Assembly: GCA_024688885.1 (NCBI GenBank)
Contig: JAILDV010000053.1
Coordinates: 1 to 64,000, forward strand
Origin: Bacteroidaceae bacterium
GTDB lineage: Bacteria > Bacteroidota > Bacteroidia > Bacteroidales > Bacteroidaceae
Reading direction: 5' to 3'
Length of the DNA stretch: 64,000 bases
The notes under the pieces are model-generated. The model ran no database searches. It was not told the origin of the DNA and was given only the letters and a program-made list of their open reading frames with translations. The position numbers and the translations under genes were made by a program. Below are positions 14,839-25,000 of this stretch, piece by piece. How positions within the stretch are numbered: position 1 is the stretch's first letter; every line of letters begins with the position of its first letter.

Positions 14839-17286
14839 TTAATCATTTCCTTTTATTCTGACGATGTTCAGTGAGTAAGGAGGCACATCAAGTAACACAC
14901 TGTTTCCTTCAGGAGAGAGCAATTGCTCTATGGGATGGATATGCGTGGGAGCATCCAGCGTATTTTCTTCCATGCCATCGTTGGCAGCCAAACGCACCAC
15001 TTGAGCACTTCGAGGTGCAAAATTCTTCAAATTCAGGTTGGCAGTGGTCGCCATCTCACCCGTATTTGCCACTTTTACGATGAGTTCCCCTGTATTTTCA
15101 TCAATAGTAGCAGAAGAGAACACACCCTTCGTGTCATCACGCTTCAGCACCGTGTCGAAAACCAGTTCGTTGTCGAGCCATGCCTTCACGCTGTCGCCTG
15201 CAACCTGCAGAGTGACATCATACCAGCGTCCTTGTTCCACTTTTCCACGCTTGCCAGCAGCCTGCAACTTACCCCCATTGCTGATTTGCTCGATGGCATG
15301 TTGCGTGTTGCCCCATCCACCAAAATTGAGCCAACAATAATTCTTTTCGTCCACATAATTAAATATAATGAGGAATCCTTCAGCACCCTCTTCTTTGCGG
15401 GCACGGAACTTGCAAGTGTAGTGGTCACTGCTGATGACATCCTTTTCAATGCAGAGAGTGGCTTCCTTGCGACCGGTCTGACGCACGACGTTACCGTCCT
15501 TCTGCCAATCGCCATAGACATAGTCAACACCCTTGGAAGTCTCGAACGAGGCACGCGTGCCCCATGTTCCGAAACCCACACGACTCTGCTTGGGTGTCAA
15601 CGACTTGCGAGCCTGTCCCTTGTATGGGTCGTTCTGTACCACCTTCACCACCTGTGTGCCGATGTGCTGCGGCATCAGTTGCTGTACATAATATGAAGGG
15701 GTACCCATGACACGGCTCGATGAAAAACGTATCATATCAGGACGCCACCTCGCATCATTCTCGTTGACAAAAATGGGTGCATAAGATGCCAGTTCCACCA
15801 CATCGGAGTTGTTCTCCATGCCCATCATGTAAACAGCTTCACCTAAAGCAGCGTTCATGTTGCCCAAATTACCGAATCCGTTAGTCACAGCGTATTCGCC
15901 CACATAAATCTTCGGACCGCGACGATCGTAGCTGTCGTATTTATGGAAAGCACCAGCAAACCAATCAGGTGAACGGTAGTAGTGCTCATCCAACAAGTCA
16001 ACTGGCAAGGTAGAGTTCCACTTGGGATTATCGTCACCCCAAGCCACGACATTACCAATGATTTTCATATCAGGGTACTTGGCACGGATAGCCTTGTAGA
16101 ACTGCTCATAACGCTCATAGTAATGGTCACTCTGCTGACGGGGATCGGGTTGATTGTTCTCGTTACCCACTTCCAGATATTCCAGCCTGAATGGTTCCGG
16201 ATGCCCGTTCTTGGCACGCATGGCACCGTACTTTGAGGTGATAGGGCCATTCGCATACTCTATGGCATTCAAACACTCGTCAATCCAAGGCTGAATGCTG
16301 TCGTAAGGGGTCATTCCCCCATGCCACAAACCCACATTCACAACAAAGAGCGGTTTAGCACCCAAATCTTCTGCCAACTGCAGATATTCGTGATAACCCA
16401 AACCATCAGTTGTGCGGTAACCCCAGTTCACGTTCCAATGCCCCTCACGTTCCTCTATCGGACCAATGGTGCGTTCCCAACGGAACGCATTGTCAGGACT
16501 CTCCTGCCCTTCCACGAAACATCCACCAGGGAAGCGCATGAACTTCGGGTGCATCTGCCACAGCATATTGGCAAGGTCAGGTCTCATTCCGTTCTCGCGG
16601 TTCTTGAATGTCGGCGGGAAAAGACTCACCATGTCCAACTGCACTTGTCCAACACCATCAAAAACAAAGATAAACTGCGCCTGCGGATCATTATCATTGG
16701 CTGTGAATGTAGCCTCATACTTTGTCCAGCCTTTTGCCTTACCAGAACCAAACTCGCTGATGACAGTCTCGGCATAGGGTTGCGCACCCGTTTCCGAGCC
16801 GAGCATTGCCTTCAGTGTGCCTTTATAGTTTAAGGTCTTAGCCCAAAAAGACAAACGATAAGTGCGCCCTTGCACTGCATTGATGCCCCAATATCCTTTA
16901 TTCACCAAAAGTACTGGAACAGACGATGAAGCTTTGATGTCCAGTTCAAGGGCATTGTGTTGCACGGCATTTAGCAACGGTGTCTTTTTCGAAGGCTGAA
17001 TCAGTTTTGCCGTAAGCTGCGACGGGGATGGAGCATACGTTGACCAGCCCTGCATGTCAGCAGGAGCACCATAACGCGGTCCGTCTTCAAACGAGCGGTT
17101 GCGTATCAGCTCGGCATAGAGACCACCATCGGCAGCATGGTTAATGTCCTCGTAAAAGATGCCATAAAGCATAGGGCTCACCTTCGGTCCACGCTGTTGG
17201 GCATCAACATCAATCGTTACCTGTGCTCGAGCTGAAACAGCCAAGAGAGCGCAACTGGTCACAAAGAAAAGATTTCTGAACTTCAT
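14839..17286 (-). CDS. GH51 alpha-L-arabinofuranosidase
   Basis: Exported enzyme releasing L-arabinose side chains from arabinoxylan or arabinan. It has a signal peptide (residues 1-22), an N-terminal carbohydrate-binding-like beta-sandwich (about 100-230), the GH51 barrel (PKFMRFPGGCFVEG near 255), and a C-terminal region with a LamG-like insertion (HYTCKFRARKEEGAEGFLIIFNY). Catalytic residues fit clan GH-A: acid/base Glu376 in EVGNENN and nucleophile Glu464 in YVGEYAV. The ATG at 17284-17286 is chosen over 17355 because it opens the signal peptide and lies downstream of the predicted promoter. It stands alone between the barrel protein and the HTCS regulator, so it is probably monocistronic. 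Confidence 0.95.
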   Translation of the reverse strand: MKFRNLFFVTSCALLAVSARAQVTIDVDAQQRGPKVSPMLYGIFYEDINHAADGGLYAELIRNRSFEDGPRYGAPADMQGWSTYAPSPSQLTAKLIQPSKKTPLLNAVQHNALELDIKASSSVPVLLVNKGYWGINAVQGRTYRLSFWAKTLNYKGTLKAMLGSETGAQPYAETVISEFGSGKAKGWTKYEATFTANDNDPQAQFIFVFDGVGQVQLDMVSLFPPTFKNRENGMRPDLANMLWQMHPKFMRFPGGCFVEGQESPDNAFRWERTIGPIEEREGHWNVNWGYRTTDGLGYHEYLQLAEDLGAKPLFVVNVGLWHGGMTPYDSIQPWIDECLNAIEYANGPITSKYGAMRAKNGHPEPFRLEYLEVGNENNQPDPRQQSDHYYERYEQFYKAIRAKYPDMKIIGNVVAWGDDNPKWNSTLPVDLLDEHYYRSPDWFAGAFHKYDSYDRRGPKIYVGEYAVTNGFGNLGNMNAALGEAVYMMGMENNSDVVELASYAPIFVNENDARWRPDMIRFSSSRVMGTPSYYVQQLMPQHIGTQVVKVVQNDPYKGQARKSLTPKQSRVGFGTWGTRASFETSKGVDYVYGDWQKDGNVVRQTGRKEATLCIEKDVISSDHYTCKFRARKEEGAEGFLIIFNYVDEKNYCWLNFGGWGNTQHAIEQISNGGKLQAAGKRGKVEQGRWYDVTLQVAGDSVKAWLDNELVFDTVLKRDDTKGVFSSATIDENTGELIVKVANTGEMATTANLNLKNFAPRSAQVVRLAANDGMEENTLDAPTHIHPIEQLLSPEGNSVLLDVPPYSLNIVRIKGND

Positions 17287-17332
17287 AAATTCACTGTATT
17301 TATTAATTAGTTTTGGTAGTGTAAATCGAATG

Positions 17333-17364
17333 CAAATATACAACTTTTGCACCATTTTGCCAAA
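17333..17364 (-). promoter_or_regulatory. Promoter of the GH51 gene
   Basis: On the minus strand TTTG at 17361-17364, 20 bp, then TATATTTG at 17333-17340, about 47 bp before the start codon. The region 17365-17620 beyond it contains no gene that I can see. Confidence 0.7.
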
Positions 17365-17620
17365 TAATCATATATTTTTATCCTAACATCGCAGTCCGCA
17401 TCATAGGGCGCAAAGAGCATCTTTTAGGAAAAATCGCATAAAAACACCCTATTCATGTTTCATGAGAGGACTGCTTATGTTTCCTCCGTCAAAACAGCTG
17501 TCACATTTCGGAGATACCAGTAAGACGTCTTCTTCTGTCTCATTTTCTTTTAGTTAACGCATCAAACAGCACTCTCTTACGGAGACAACGTACACAATTA
17601 CTCATAAAGAATTAAAATAT

Positions 17621-17733
17621 GATACATTTTTCTTTCAATTTTGTTACATTTAAAGAAAAAATGGGGTGGTGACATTTGAAGAAACAATTGACACATGAAA
17701 GAAAGTCCGCCTCATAAAAACTCCGTACCTTTG
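17621..17733 (+). promoter_or_regulatory. Activator-type promoter with two GAYACAT boxes (module A)
   Basis: Contains GATACAT at 17621-17627, GACACAT at 17690-17696 (in ATTGACACATGAAAG) and a -7 box TACCTTTG at 17726-17733 with no TTTG at the -33 position. The same arrangement with nearly identical spacing recurs at 30020-30133. Paired half-sites upstream of a -33-less promoter are typical of activation by an AraC-type protein; the neighbouring HTCS has such a domain, but the link is inferred. Confidence 0.6.
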
Positions 17734-17739
17734 TATCAG

Positions 17740-17832
17740 AAAAAAGTTAGTAAAGCATAAATAGGTTAATAATTAGTTAGTTAGTTAATTAGTCGAGAAA
17801 GCGCCCATTCGTGAGAACGGGCGCTTTTTGTT
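17740..17832 (+). ncRNA. Putative small RNA, copy A of a paralogous pair
   Basis: A transcript of about 90 nt is predicted from the promoter ending at 17733 to a terminator. It begins with CAGAAAAAA, holds TAAATAGGTTA (17758-17768) and TTAGTTAGTTAGTTAATTAG, and has no ATG. It ends in GCGCCC-A-TTC, loop GTGA, GAA-C-GGGCGC, then TTTTTGTTTT. Copy B at 30140-30230 shares promoter, leader motif, tetraloop and tail. The hairpin is followed by T-rich sequence on both strands, so it may also terminate the convergent HTCS gene, which stops at 17862. Alternatives are a leader whose gene was lost or a plain terminator. Confidence 0.5.
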
Positions 17833-17861
17833 TTAGCCTATTTCTACTCGTTTTCCTCATT

Positions 17862-20800
17862 TCAATTCTTCTCCGACTTTTTCATCCACTCGGTAGGCGT
17901 CAGACCGTACAGAGCCTTGAAACTGGTGGAGAATGCAGAGAGGGATTTGAATCCCGTAGCAATGCTGACACCAGTGATGTCATAATCCTTGTCTTCCAGC
18001 ATGCGTGCGGCTTCTTTCAAACGTACGTACTTGACGAAATCACGAGGTGACTGTCCAGTCAAGTCCTTCATCTTACGATAGAAATGCACACGGCTGATAC
18101 CCACCTTGTCTGCAATAGTTTCCACTGAGAGTTCCGGATTATCCATATTCTCATTAATCACCTTCATTACACGCTTCATCAGATGCTCATCCGGTGACAC
18201 CATTTCCACCTTGTCAATATTCTCCTCCTGTTGCTTATCGCTCTTGTATTTGCCTTGCAGAACTTGGCGGGTCTTCAACAGTTGCAAGATGGTTGTACGA
18301 AGCACGTCTATATTGAATGGCTTTGACACGTATGCATCTGCGCCATTGGAGATGCCAGCGATACGGTCAGCATCGCTGCCCAGCGCTGTAATCAGCACAA
18401 CAGGAATATGATTGGTGTTGAAATTGGACTTCAGTTTCTGACACAACGTCATGCCGTCCATCACAGGCATCATGATATCACTCACCACAATATCAACCTT
18501 GCCCGGATGCGACACGATATAATCCCACGCTTCCTGTCCATTGCCACACATGTGCACAGACAAGTCTGAGGACAATTCACTCTCCACATACTGGCGTATC
18601 GCTTCATCATCCTCCACCAACAAAGCTCGCTTGCTGTGCGAATCTGCAGGTTCTCCAATAACCAGTAAGTCTTCAGTGTCCACATTGGCAGTGTCCATAC
18701 CGTCCACAACCTTTGTAATCGATTCAGGCTTTATTGACCGCAATGAATCGTCGCCCACCGGCATGTTGATGATGAACGAAGTGCCCTTTCCTTCTGGATT
18801 GTCCTCCACCATAATGGAGCCTTTATGCAGACGCACCAGCATAGAAGTTAGATTCAAGCCAATACCCGTACCCATGTAACCATTTTGATGCTTAGCAGAA
18901 TAGAAACGTTCGAACACCTTTTTCTTCTCATCATCAGGGATGCCGACGCCAGAATCTGCCACCTTGATTTCAAATTCGGTGTCTTTTCCTATCAGTTGCA
19001 AAACGATTTTGCCTCCATCCGGCGTAAACTTGAAAGCATTGGAAAGCAGATTCATCACAATCTTGTCCAGGTTATCGGGATCCACATACACCTGCATCCG
19101 ATCCATATCATGCACAAATTCATAGGTGATGTTACGACTCTGTGCATTCGTCACGAACACGTCATAGATATTTTGGATGAAATCCACCAATTCCACAGGA
19201 TGATAATCAAGTAAGAACTTACCCTGCTCAATCTTCCTCACGTCCATCATTTGGTTAATCAGCCTCAAGATACGGTTGGAATTCTGCTTCATCAACTGAT
19301 AGTTCTTTTGACGCTCCGGATCCTTGTCACGGCCAATCAGTTTCTCCAGTGGAGCCAATATCAGCGTCATAGGCGTACGAATTTCATGACTGATGTTCAT
19401 AAAGAACTGTACGCGCGCCTCATTCAGTTCACGCTGCTGACGGTTTCGTGCCATGATACGGCGTAATCTCGCCTGACGTCTTGCATACTCATAAACGAAC
19501 CAGCACAAAGCAATGAACAGCAAGAAATAGACAATCTTTGCCCAAACAGAAGCATACCAAGCGGGATGCACCACAGCAATCAGTTCCCGTTCGCCACTGA
19601 GTGCACCCAGTGCATGTGCACGCACCTTAATATGATAGGTGCCAGGCTGCAAGTTATCAAAGATGATACGGGCGCTATTGCCACCCTGATCCATCCATCT
19701 ACCCCCATCAATGCTATATTCATACGTCACGTGCTGGTTGTTCAGTCCATCCACACACAATTCCAGTGCAAAGTGGTTGTCTGTATGGCACAAATCCATC
19801 CTGCCACAATCATTAATCAGTCCTTGCAGGATAGAATAACTTCCGGACATATCCCCCTGATGAATGGGTTTATCATCTATCAGCACATCGACAAATCGCA
19901 GACTCAGGACACGCTCCTTACCCTGCCAGTCTTTCATTTCCTTCGTACCAAAGCAGGTGATACCACCAACGCCACTAAAATACAATTTGCCATCCAGGGC
20001 AAGCGCAGCACCACGACTGAACTCATTATCCTGCAAACCGTCATCCATGAAGAAATTGGTGAAAGTCTCATTTCTCGTATTCATGCAAGACAATCCAAAG
20101 TCTGTGCCCACCCAAAGGTCATCGCCATCCACACACACTGAGGTAACACTGTTGATTGGCAGTCCATCAGCCACCGTGTACGTACGCGTTGTGAACGACA
20201 TACAATCAATCTTCAGCAAGCCCTCATTCGTTGCAGCCCAAATGTAAGCCCCATCTGCTGACAAAGCAAGATGGCGTATGGAACTATGTCCGGGAATTCT
20301 GGTACTCTGATAAAGAATTCTGCCATCCTCCTCCGTACGACAGACAATGATGCCGTCAGCCGTTCCCACAAAGAGCTGATCCTTCACCGGCAAGACTGTA
20401 TAGACATACGGGTTTCCTATCACCTTGGCACCAGAAGAACTATCCTGCACCGGTTTATAAACAATATGCTTCCCCGTTGAATAATCATAATAATAAAAAC
20501 CATCTCCCATGGAAGCAATCCAATAGCAATCTTTTTGGGTAGCCTTTCGAATTTCAAATATCCAGTTGAGGTCTTTTGTCAAACAAGAGAAACGACCATC
20601 CTTCATCTGCCACAACCCGTCATAGAAGGTACCTAAAAGCAATGTAGAGGGAGCCGTATCGAACATCGTGGTGAAAGCGTGGGGCATGCCGGGATTCGTT
20701 TCTGCATTCCAATGTTTGGAAGCAGTGCCATCCGCAGACAAAAGATACAGTCCGTCATTCTCCACCGAAGCCCATAGACCTTTTGCAAAAGGAGCAGGAT

Positions 20801-21869
20801 TCACCGCCTTAGCCAAGGCGTAAACAGCATTTTGTCCGACCGTATTCTTGAAGATGGAATTTTGTCCGATATAGTCAAAGGCTGACTGGTTGATAGGCTT
20901 CACCACTACACCCTTCATGTACACAGCTGCCCACGCATTGCCAAAAGAGTCATACATGGCATCCATTACATTGCTGGTCGCCATATCAAAGTCCTTCACT
21001 GATATCACATGCGGACTGATCCTCCCTACTTTTTCATCATAAACGCGCACACCACCACCATCTGTACTGAGAAGCATACGACCGTCTGTCCATGTCCTGA
21101 GGTTCTGTACCGCACCCCCTAACTCATCTGGTGATGCCACCAAGTTAAATTGGTCCTGTGCGCTGTCATACACATAGAATCCATTATTGTAAGTGGCTGC
21201 ATACACTTTCCCCGACGAACTGGCACACACCTTCCTCAACAATCGCAGCCCCTCATAACGATGAAAGCCCTTTGGCGTTTTTCTGAACAATGCTCCTAAA
21301 CCAGTAATAATCCAAGTCCTCCCTTTAGGGTCATCAAAGAGGCGAATGGAGCTAACGCCTTCTATATCGAATTCCTCTGTACGTTTCGTGTAAAACTCAC
21401 CCTTCTTGTTTTTCAGGAGTTCGCCATTGCCATATCCAGCATAGCACACAATCACTCGATTCTTCCTCAAGCGGTTGATACTCACCACACGTGCCTTGAC
21501 CGTATCGTTTTCAGACCTGATAAAAGGAATATCTGTGAATTGGTTGGTGGCGTAATCAAACACCTGCAATCCAGCTCCCGTACCGATGAGCATTGTCCCC
21601 TTCTTATATTCAAAAACAAATGTACTCTCATCATAGCAGAGCGACGAGGGATTGCCTATCTCATGACGATATACATTCATCTTCACGCCATCGTAGCGGT
21701 TCAAGCCGTTTTGCGTGGTCACCCAAATGTTGTGCAAACTGTCTTCTGTCAGATTGCGCACCCGGGAATTAGACAAGCCCTGTTTTGAACTGAAGAACAT
21801 GACGTTTTGAGCACCTAAATCAAGTGTTCCCAAAACAAAATATAGAAGGGTTAGTAAATAAAATTTCAT
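17862..21869 (-). CDS. Hybrid two-component system regulator (HTCS)
   Basis: A single-protein sensor-regulator of the kind that controls polysaccharide utilisation in Bacteroidetes. Order in 1335 residues: signal peptide (1-20), periplasmic two-component regulator propeller repeats (about 20-690), Y_Y_Y domain (about 700-765), membrane helix (IVYFLLFIALCWFVYEYA), HisKA with phosphoacceptor His828 (NISHEIRTPMTLILAPLEKL), HATPase with DSGVGIPDD and GTGIGLNL, receiver with Asp1131 (VVSDIMMPVMDG), and an AraC-type HTH pair at the C-terminus (GISRVHFYRKMKDLTGQSP, GFKSLSAFSTSFKALYG). The ATG at 21867-21869 starts the signal peptide. A -7 box TACCTTTG (minus, 21902-21909) lies upstream. Surrounding enzymes suggest that xylan-derived oligosaccharides are the signal. 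Confidence 0.95.
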   Translation of the reverse strand: MKFYLLTLLYFVLGTLDLGAQNVMFFSSKQGLSNSRVRNLTEDSLHNIWVTTQNGLNRYDGVKMNVYRHEIGNPSSLCYDESTFVFEYKKGTMLIGTGAGLQVFDYATNQFTDIPFIRSENDTVKARVVSINRLRKNRVIVCYAGYGNGELLKNKKGEFYTKRTEEFDIEGVSSIRLFDDPKGRTWIITGLGALFRKTPKGFHRYEGLRLLRKVCASSSGKVYAATYNNGFYVYDSAQDQFNLVASPDELGGAVQNLRTWTDGRMLLSTDGGGVRVYDEKVGRISPHVISVKDFDMATSNVMDAMYDSFGNAWAAVYMKGVVVKPINQSAFDYIGQNSIFKNTVGQNAVYALAKAVNPAPFAKGLWASVENDGLYLLSADGTASKHWNAETNPGMPHAFTTMFDTAPSTLLLGTFYDGLWQMKDGRFSCLTKDLNWIFEIRKATQKDCYWIASMGDGFYYYDYSTGKHIVYKPVQDSSSGAKVIGNPYVYTVLPVKDQLFVGTADGIIVCRTEEDGRILYQSTRIPGHSSIRHLALSADGAYIWAATNEGLLKIDCMSFTTRTYTVADGLPINSVTSVCVDGDDLWVGTDFGLSCMNTRNETFTNFFMDDGLQDNEFSRGAALALDGKLYFSGVGGITCFGTKEMKDWQGKERVLSLRFVDVLIDDKPIHQGDMSGSYSILQGLINDCGRMDLCHTDNHFALELCVDGLNNQHVTYEYSIDGGRWMDQGGNSARIIFDNLQPGTYHIKVRAHALGALSGERELIAVVHPAWYASVWAKIVYFLLFIALCWFVYEYARRQARLRRIMARNRQQRELNEARVQFFMNISHEIRTPMTLILAPLEKLIGRDKDPERQKNYQLMKQNSNRILRLINQMMDVRKIEQGKFLLDYHPVELVDFIQNIYDVFVTNAQSRNITYEFVHDMDRMQVYVDPDNLDKIVMNLLSNAFKFTPDGGKIVLQLIGKDTEFEIKVADSGVGIPDDEKKKVFERFYSAKHQNGYMGTGIGLNLTSMLVRLHKGSIMVEDNPEGKGTSFIINMPVGDDSLRSIKPESITKVVDGMDTANVDTEDLLVIGEPADSHSKRALLVEDDEAIRQYVESELSSDLSVHMCGNGQEAWDYIVSHPGKVDIVVSDIMMPVMDGMTLCQKLKSNFNTNHIPVVLITALGSDADRIAGISNGADAYVSKPFNIDVLRTTILQLLKTRQVLQGKYKSDKQQEENIDKVEMVSPDEHLMKRVMKVINENMDNPELSVETIADKVGISRVHFYRKMKDLTGQSPRDFVKYVRLKEAARMLEDKDYDITGVSIATGFKSLSAFSTSFKALYGLTPTEWMKKSEKN

Positions 21870-21992
21870 CGTTGTCGTATTAAGTTTAGTGTATTCAGGT
21901 ACAAAGGTAATAATTATAATTGACACTTAGCAAGGGATGATTCTTAAATTTTCTGAATAGCAGGAAAAAACAAAGAGAAAGCCATAAAAACA

Positions 21993-22023
21993 GAGGGTTG
22001 CACCAACGTACGATGCAGCCCTC
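21993..22023 (-). terminator. Terminator of the 1194-aa surface protein gene
   Basis: GAGGGTTGCA pairs with TGCAGCCCTC (one wobble) around an 11-base loop; on the minus strand it is followed by TGTTTTTATGG. It lies 36 bp after the stop at 22059. Confidence 0.75.
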
Positions 22024-22058
22024 ATGTCTAATTATATCAATAATTCTTAGCGTATTTC

Positions 22059-25000
22059 TTACTTCTGCAAGAACTTCTTGCCGTCTGCAGTAACTACAAT
22101 GCCCTTGTAGTTCTCATCCACCTGCTGACCTGCGAGGTTGAAGAGAGCGCCATTCTGCTTAGCAGGAGCAGCCTCAACAGTCTCGATAGCGGTTTCGATG
22201 TCGTTAGCCAGCTTCTGAGCAGCAGCTTTGTAGTCATAACCCTCGAGAGGAGCAGTGAAATAGAGAGTTGCATTTCTCACCCAAGTGTTGGTGTCCCAGA
22301 ATGCAGCTGGCTCGTAAGCACCCAACTCTTCATTCCAAGTATGAGTAGAAGCCTTGCCAGAAACCAAGTGTTCAACAGCACCGATAGTGAGTTTCTGACC
22401 ATCCTTAATCTTAATGCCAGGAATATAAGTAGCATAACCCTGATCATTGTAAGCACCCACTGTGAATGGAACCATAATAGGAGCCTCGTCATCCACCTGA
22501 GCGAAGATGTACTTATCCCAAACGCCGTTCTCGTCCTGAGCGTTGAAGAAGCCGTAGTTACCATCACCATCAGGATTGCTCTTAGCAGCAGTACGAGTCT
22601 GGATGTTCACCATATATTCACCTGCTGGGATATTCTCAATTACCTGATAGAACTTGTATTCAGCAGACTGACCATAGGGGTTGAGTGAAGCAGTAACCAC
22701 TGGATTGTCAACAGAAGCTGCAGTTGTCATCTTAGCAGTACCAGTATGAGTTTCAGTCTCTTCTGCTTCATTGGTCGTCTCGTAAGTAAGACCTTCGAAA
22801 GTCCAACCAGCGAAGTCAACTACTTGTGCATCGGTGTTCGTAGTATAGAAGTTCGGATTTCTAACATAACCAGAAGCTGGGATACCAGAAAGGAGGAGCT
22901 TGTGACCATCAGCATCGTGTGTAGCTACTGATTCTGGATCAGTCTCGTCAAATCCTTCTTCGTCCACTTCAGAGCTGTACTGCTTCTCCTTCAAAGCATC
23001 GAGGTCATCACCATTAGCGATTGCATTATAGAGTGCAAGAGTAATATGCTTGTTTGCAGCTTCAATATCTGGAGTTGCATCGTCAGCAAGAGCGTCCAAA
23101 GCGTCAATTACTTCATCGGCAACACCGAGTTTCATTGCCAATTCAGAAGCACGAGCAGCACGGTATGTCAGAATGTCAACAATAGTCTTGATGTTGTTCA
23201 AGATACCAGGAACACCATCCACATCCTTAGAGGCAGCAGCGAGTTCACTGTCAGAGAAGCCCTTTGGATCAACACCGTCATACTTCTTGATGATAGCCTC
23301 AGCATCCTTCACCTTCGCATTGGTCTTATACTTATCCTCGAGTGTCTCGATAGAAGACTGAGCATCAGCGAGTTTCTGCACGAAGTTGTCGTAGTTTGCC
23401 TTGCGCTCTGCGAGCTTCTGGCTTGCGGCACTCAGTTCCTTCACCATTTCAGTAACTTCCTGAGGATTGGTATATGTACCTTCCTGTGCTTTCTTGATAA
23501 CCTCTGCCAAAGCTGTTTTAGCAGTACCATCATACTTCTCATCAGCACCATTCAGATTCAACTGAGCAGTTTCAATAGCATCATTCAGTTTCTTCATGGC
23601 AGCTGCACCTGAAGAAGCTGGCTTAGATGTAACGGAGAGAGAAGTGAGAATCCAGCACTGCCAACCACTGTTACCTTCAAATTCTACATAATAGTAACCA
23701 GGTTCTGTAACCGCGAACTCATACTCAATAGGACTGATCGCAGCATCAGTTGTGATGGTAGTACCATCGTGCAAAATCTTTGCATCTGGCACGATACCAG
23801 TTTCTTCAAAAATCACTTCAGGTGTTTCATCACCAGGCTTGCACACTCTTACAGCGTATGGTTGAGAGTGGTCTTCCCATGCACCATTGCGGAAAGTCAA
23901 AAGATAAACACCTTCGTCAAGATAGAGCGCTTCTTCGTCTGTCATACCCTCTGGAAGTTGGTCACCAATAGCAAACTCAGCGGCATACTTACCAAACTGG
24001 AGGAGACCCTGAGAACCACCACGAGCACCCCAATAGATACCATGATTCACGTGGTCGTTTGCACCCATAATACGTGGAGCGCCGCCACCAGTATATGGCT
24101 CAGCCGATGTACTCTGGCGCTCGCCATTGTCACTTGTACCGCTATAACCGATTGGAAGAGCATCCTGACCATAACCAGTGTAGTCAGACTCTACAGCAAT
24201 ATTCTCTTCTGCATCGCCTTGAGGCGCGCCAATTTCGAAATTGACTTCTGCTGGTTCTTCAGCATACTCGTCATTCTCATTCTTGAGGTTCTCAATAACC
24301 AGTTTATATGCACCATCAGTCAAACCAGACACAGGAATCGTAATGGTCTTTTTATCCTCAGAGAGTTGCATTGCACTTGTCAAGCTCGTTTTCTGAGCAC
24401 CCTTAATCAGCACTGCGCTTGCGCTCTTGATATTCACTGCAGAAACGAAATTCACAGTAACTTCCTTCACGTCTTCAGCCTTCAAGTTGAATGAGTTGTT
24501 CATAGGAACAGAACTCTTCATAGTTGGCTTACCCCAAGCAGCAAACACTGTCTCGACAGTCTCATCCCAATAGGCCTTCTCGTCCTTGAAACCGAACACC
24601 TGGACGTTGCCTGTTGTGTCAGAACTTGGACGGTTGGCAGAAGAATAAAGCATTTCTTCAAAACCCTTGAAGCTTACAACCACCTCATCATCTTCAAACA
24701 TCTGTGCAGCTACATTGATATAGAGGAAACCATCTTCCTTACCTTCAACATATACAACCTCTGCTTCTTCACCATTGATAGTTACTGTAACAAGATCCTT
24801 ATCCAATGAGAGAGTGCCCTTGTTGGCTTTAGCAAGAGTTGCAATGTTTGTTGCATAACCGAAGTCAACCTTGATGATTTCATCGCTATAGGTCACTTCA
24901 CGTACTGTTACACCTTCCTCAATCACGATATCATCGAGGTAGTAAGTAACAGGACAGAACAGATTCGCGATAAAGAAGTAAACCTCAGGAAGTTTTTCTT

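Noticed and set aside
17284..17355. Longer N-terminus for GH51 (and likewise for the HTCS, GH43, GH115 and YARHG genes)
   Set aside because: The extra residues precede a clear signal peptide and, in several cases, extend across or beyond the predicted -7 box, so the internal ATG is preferred.
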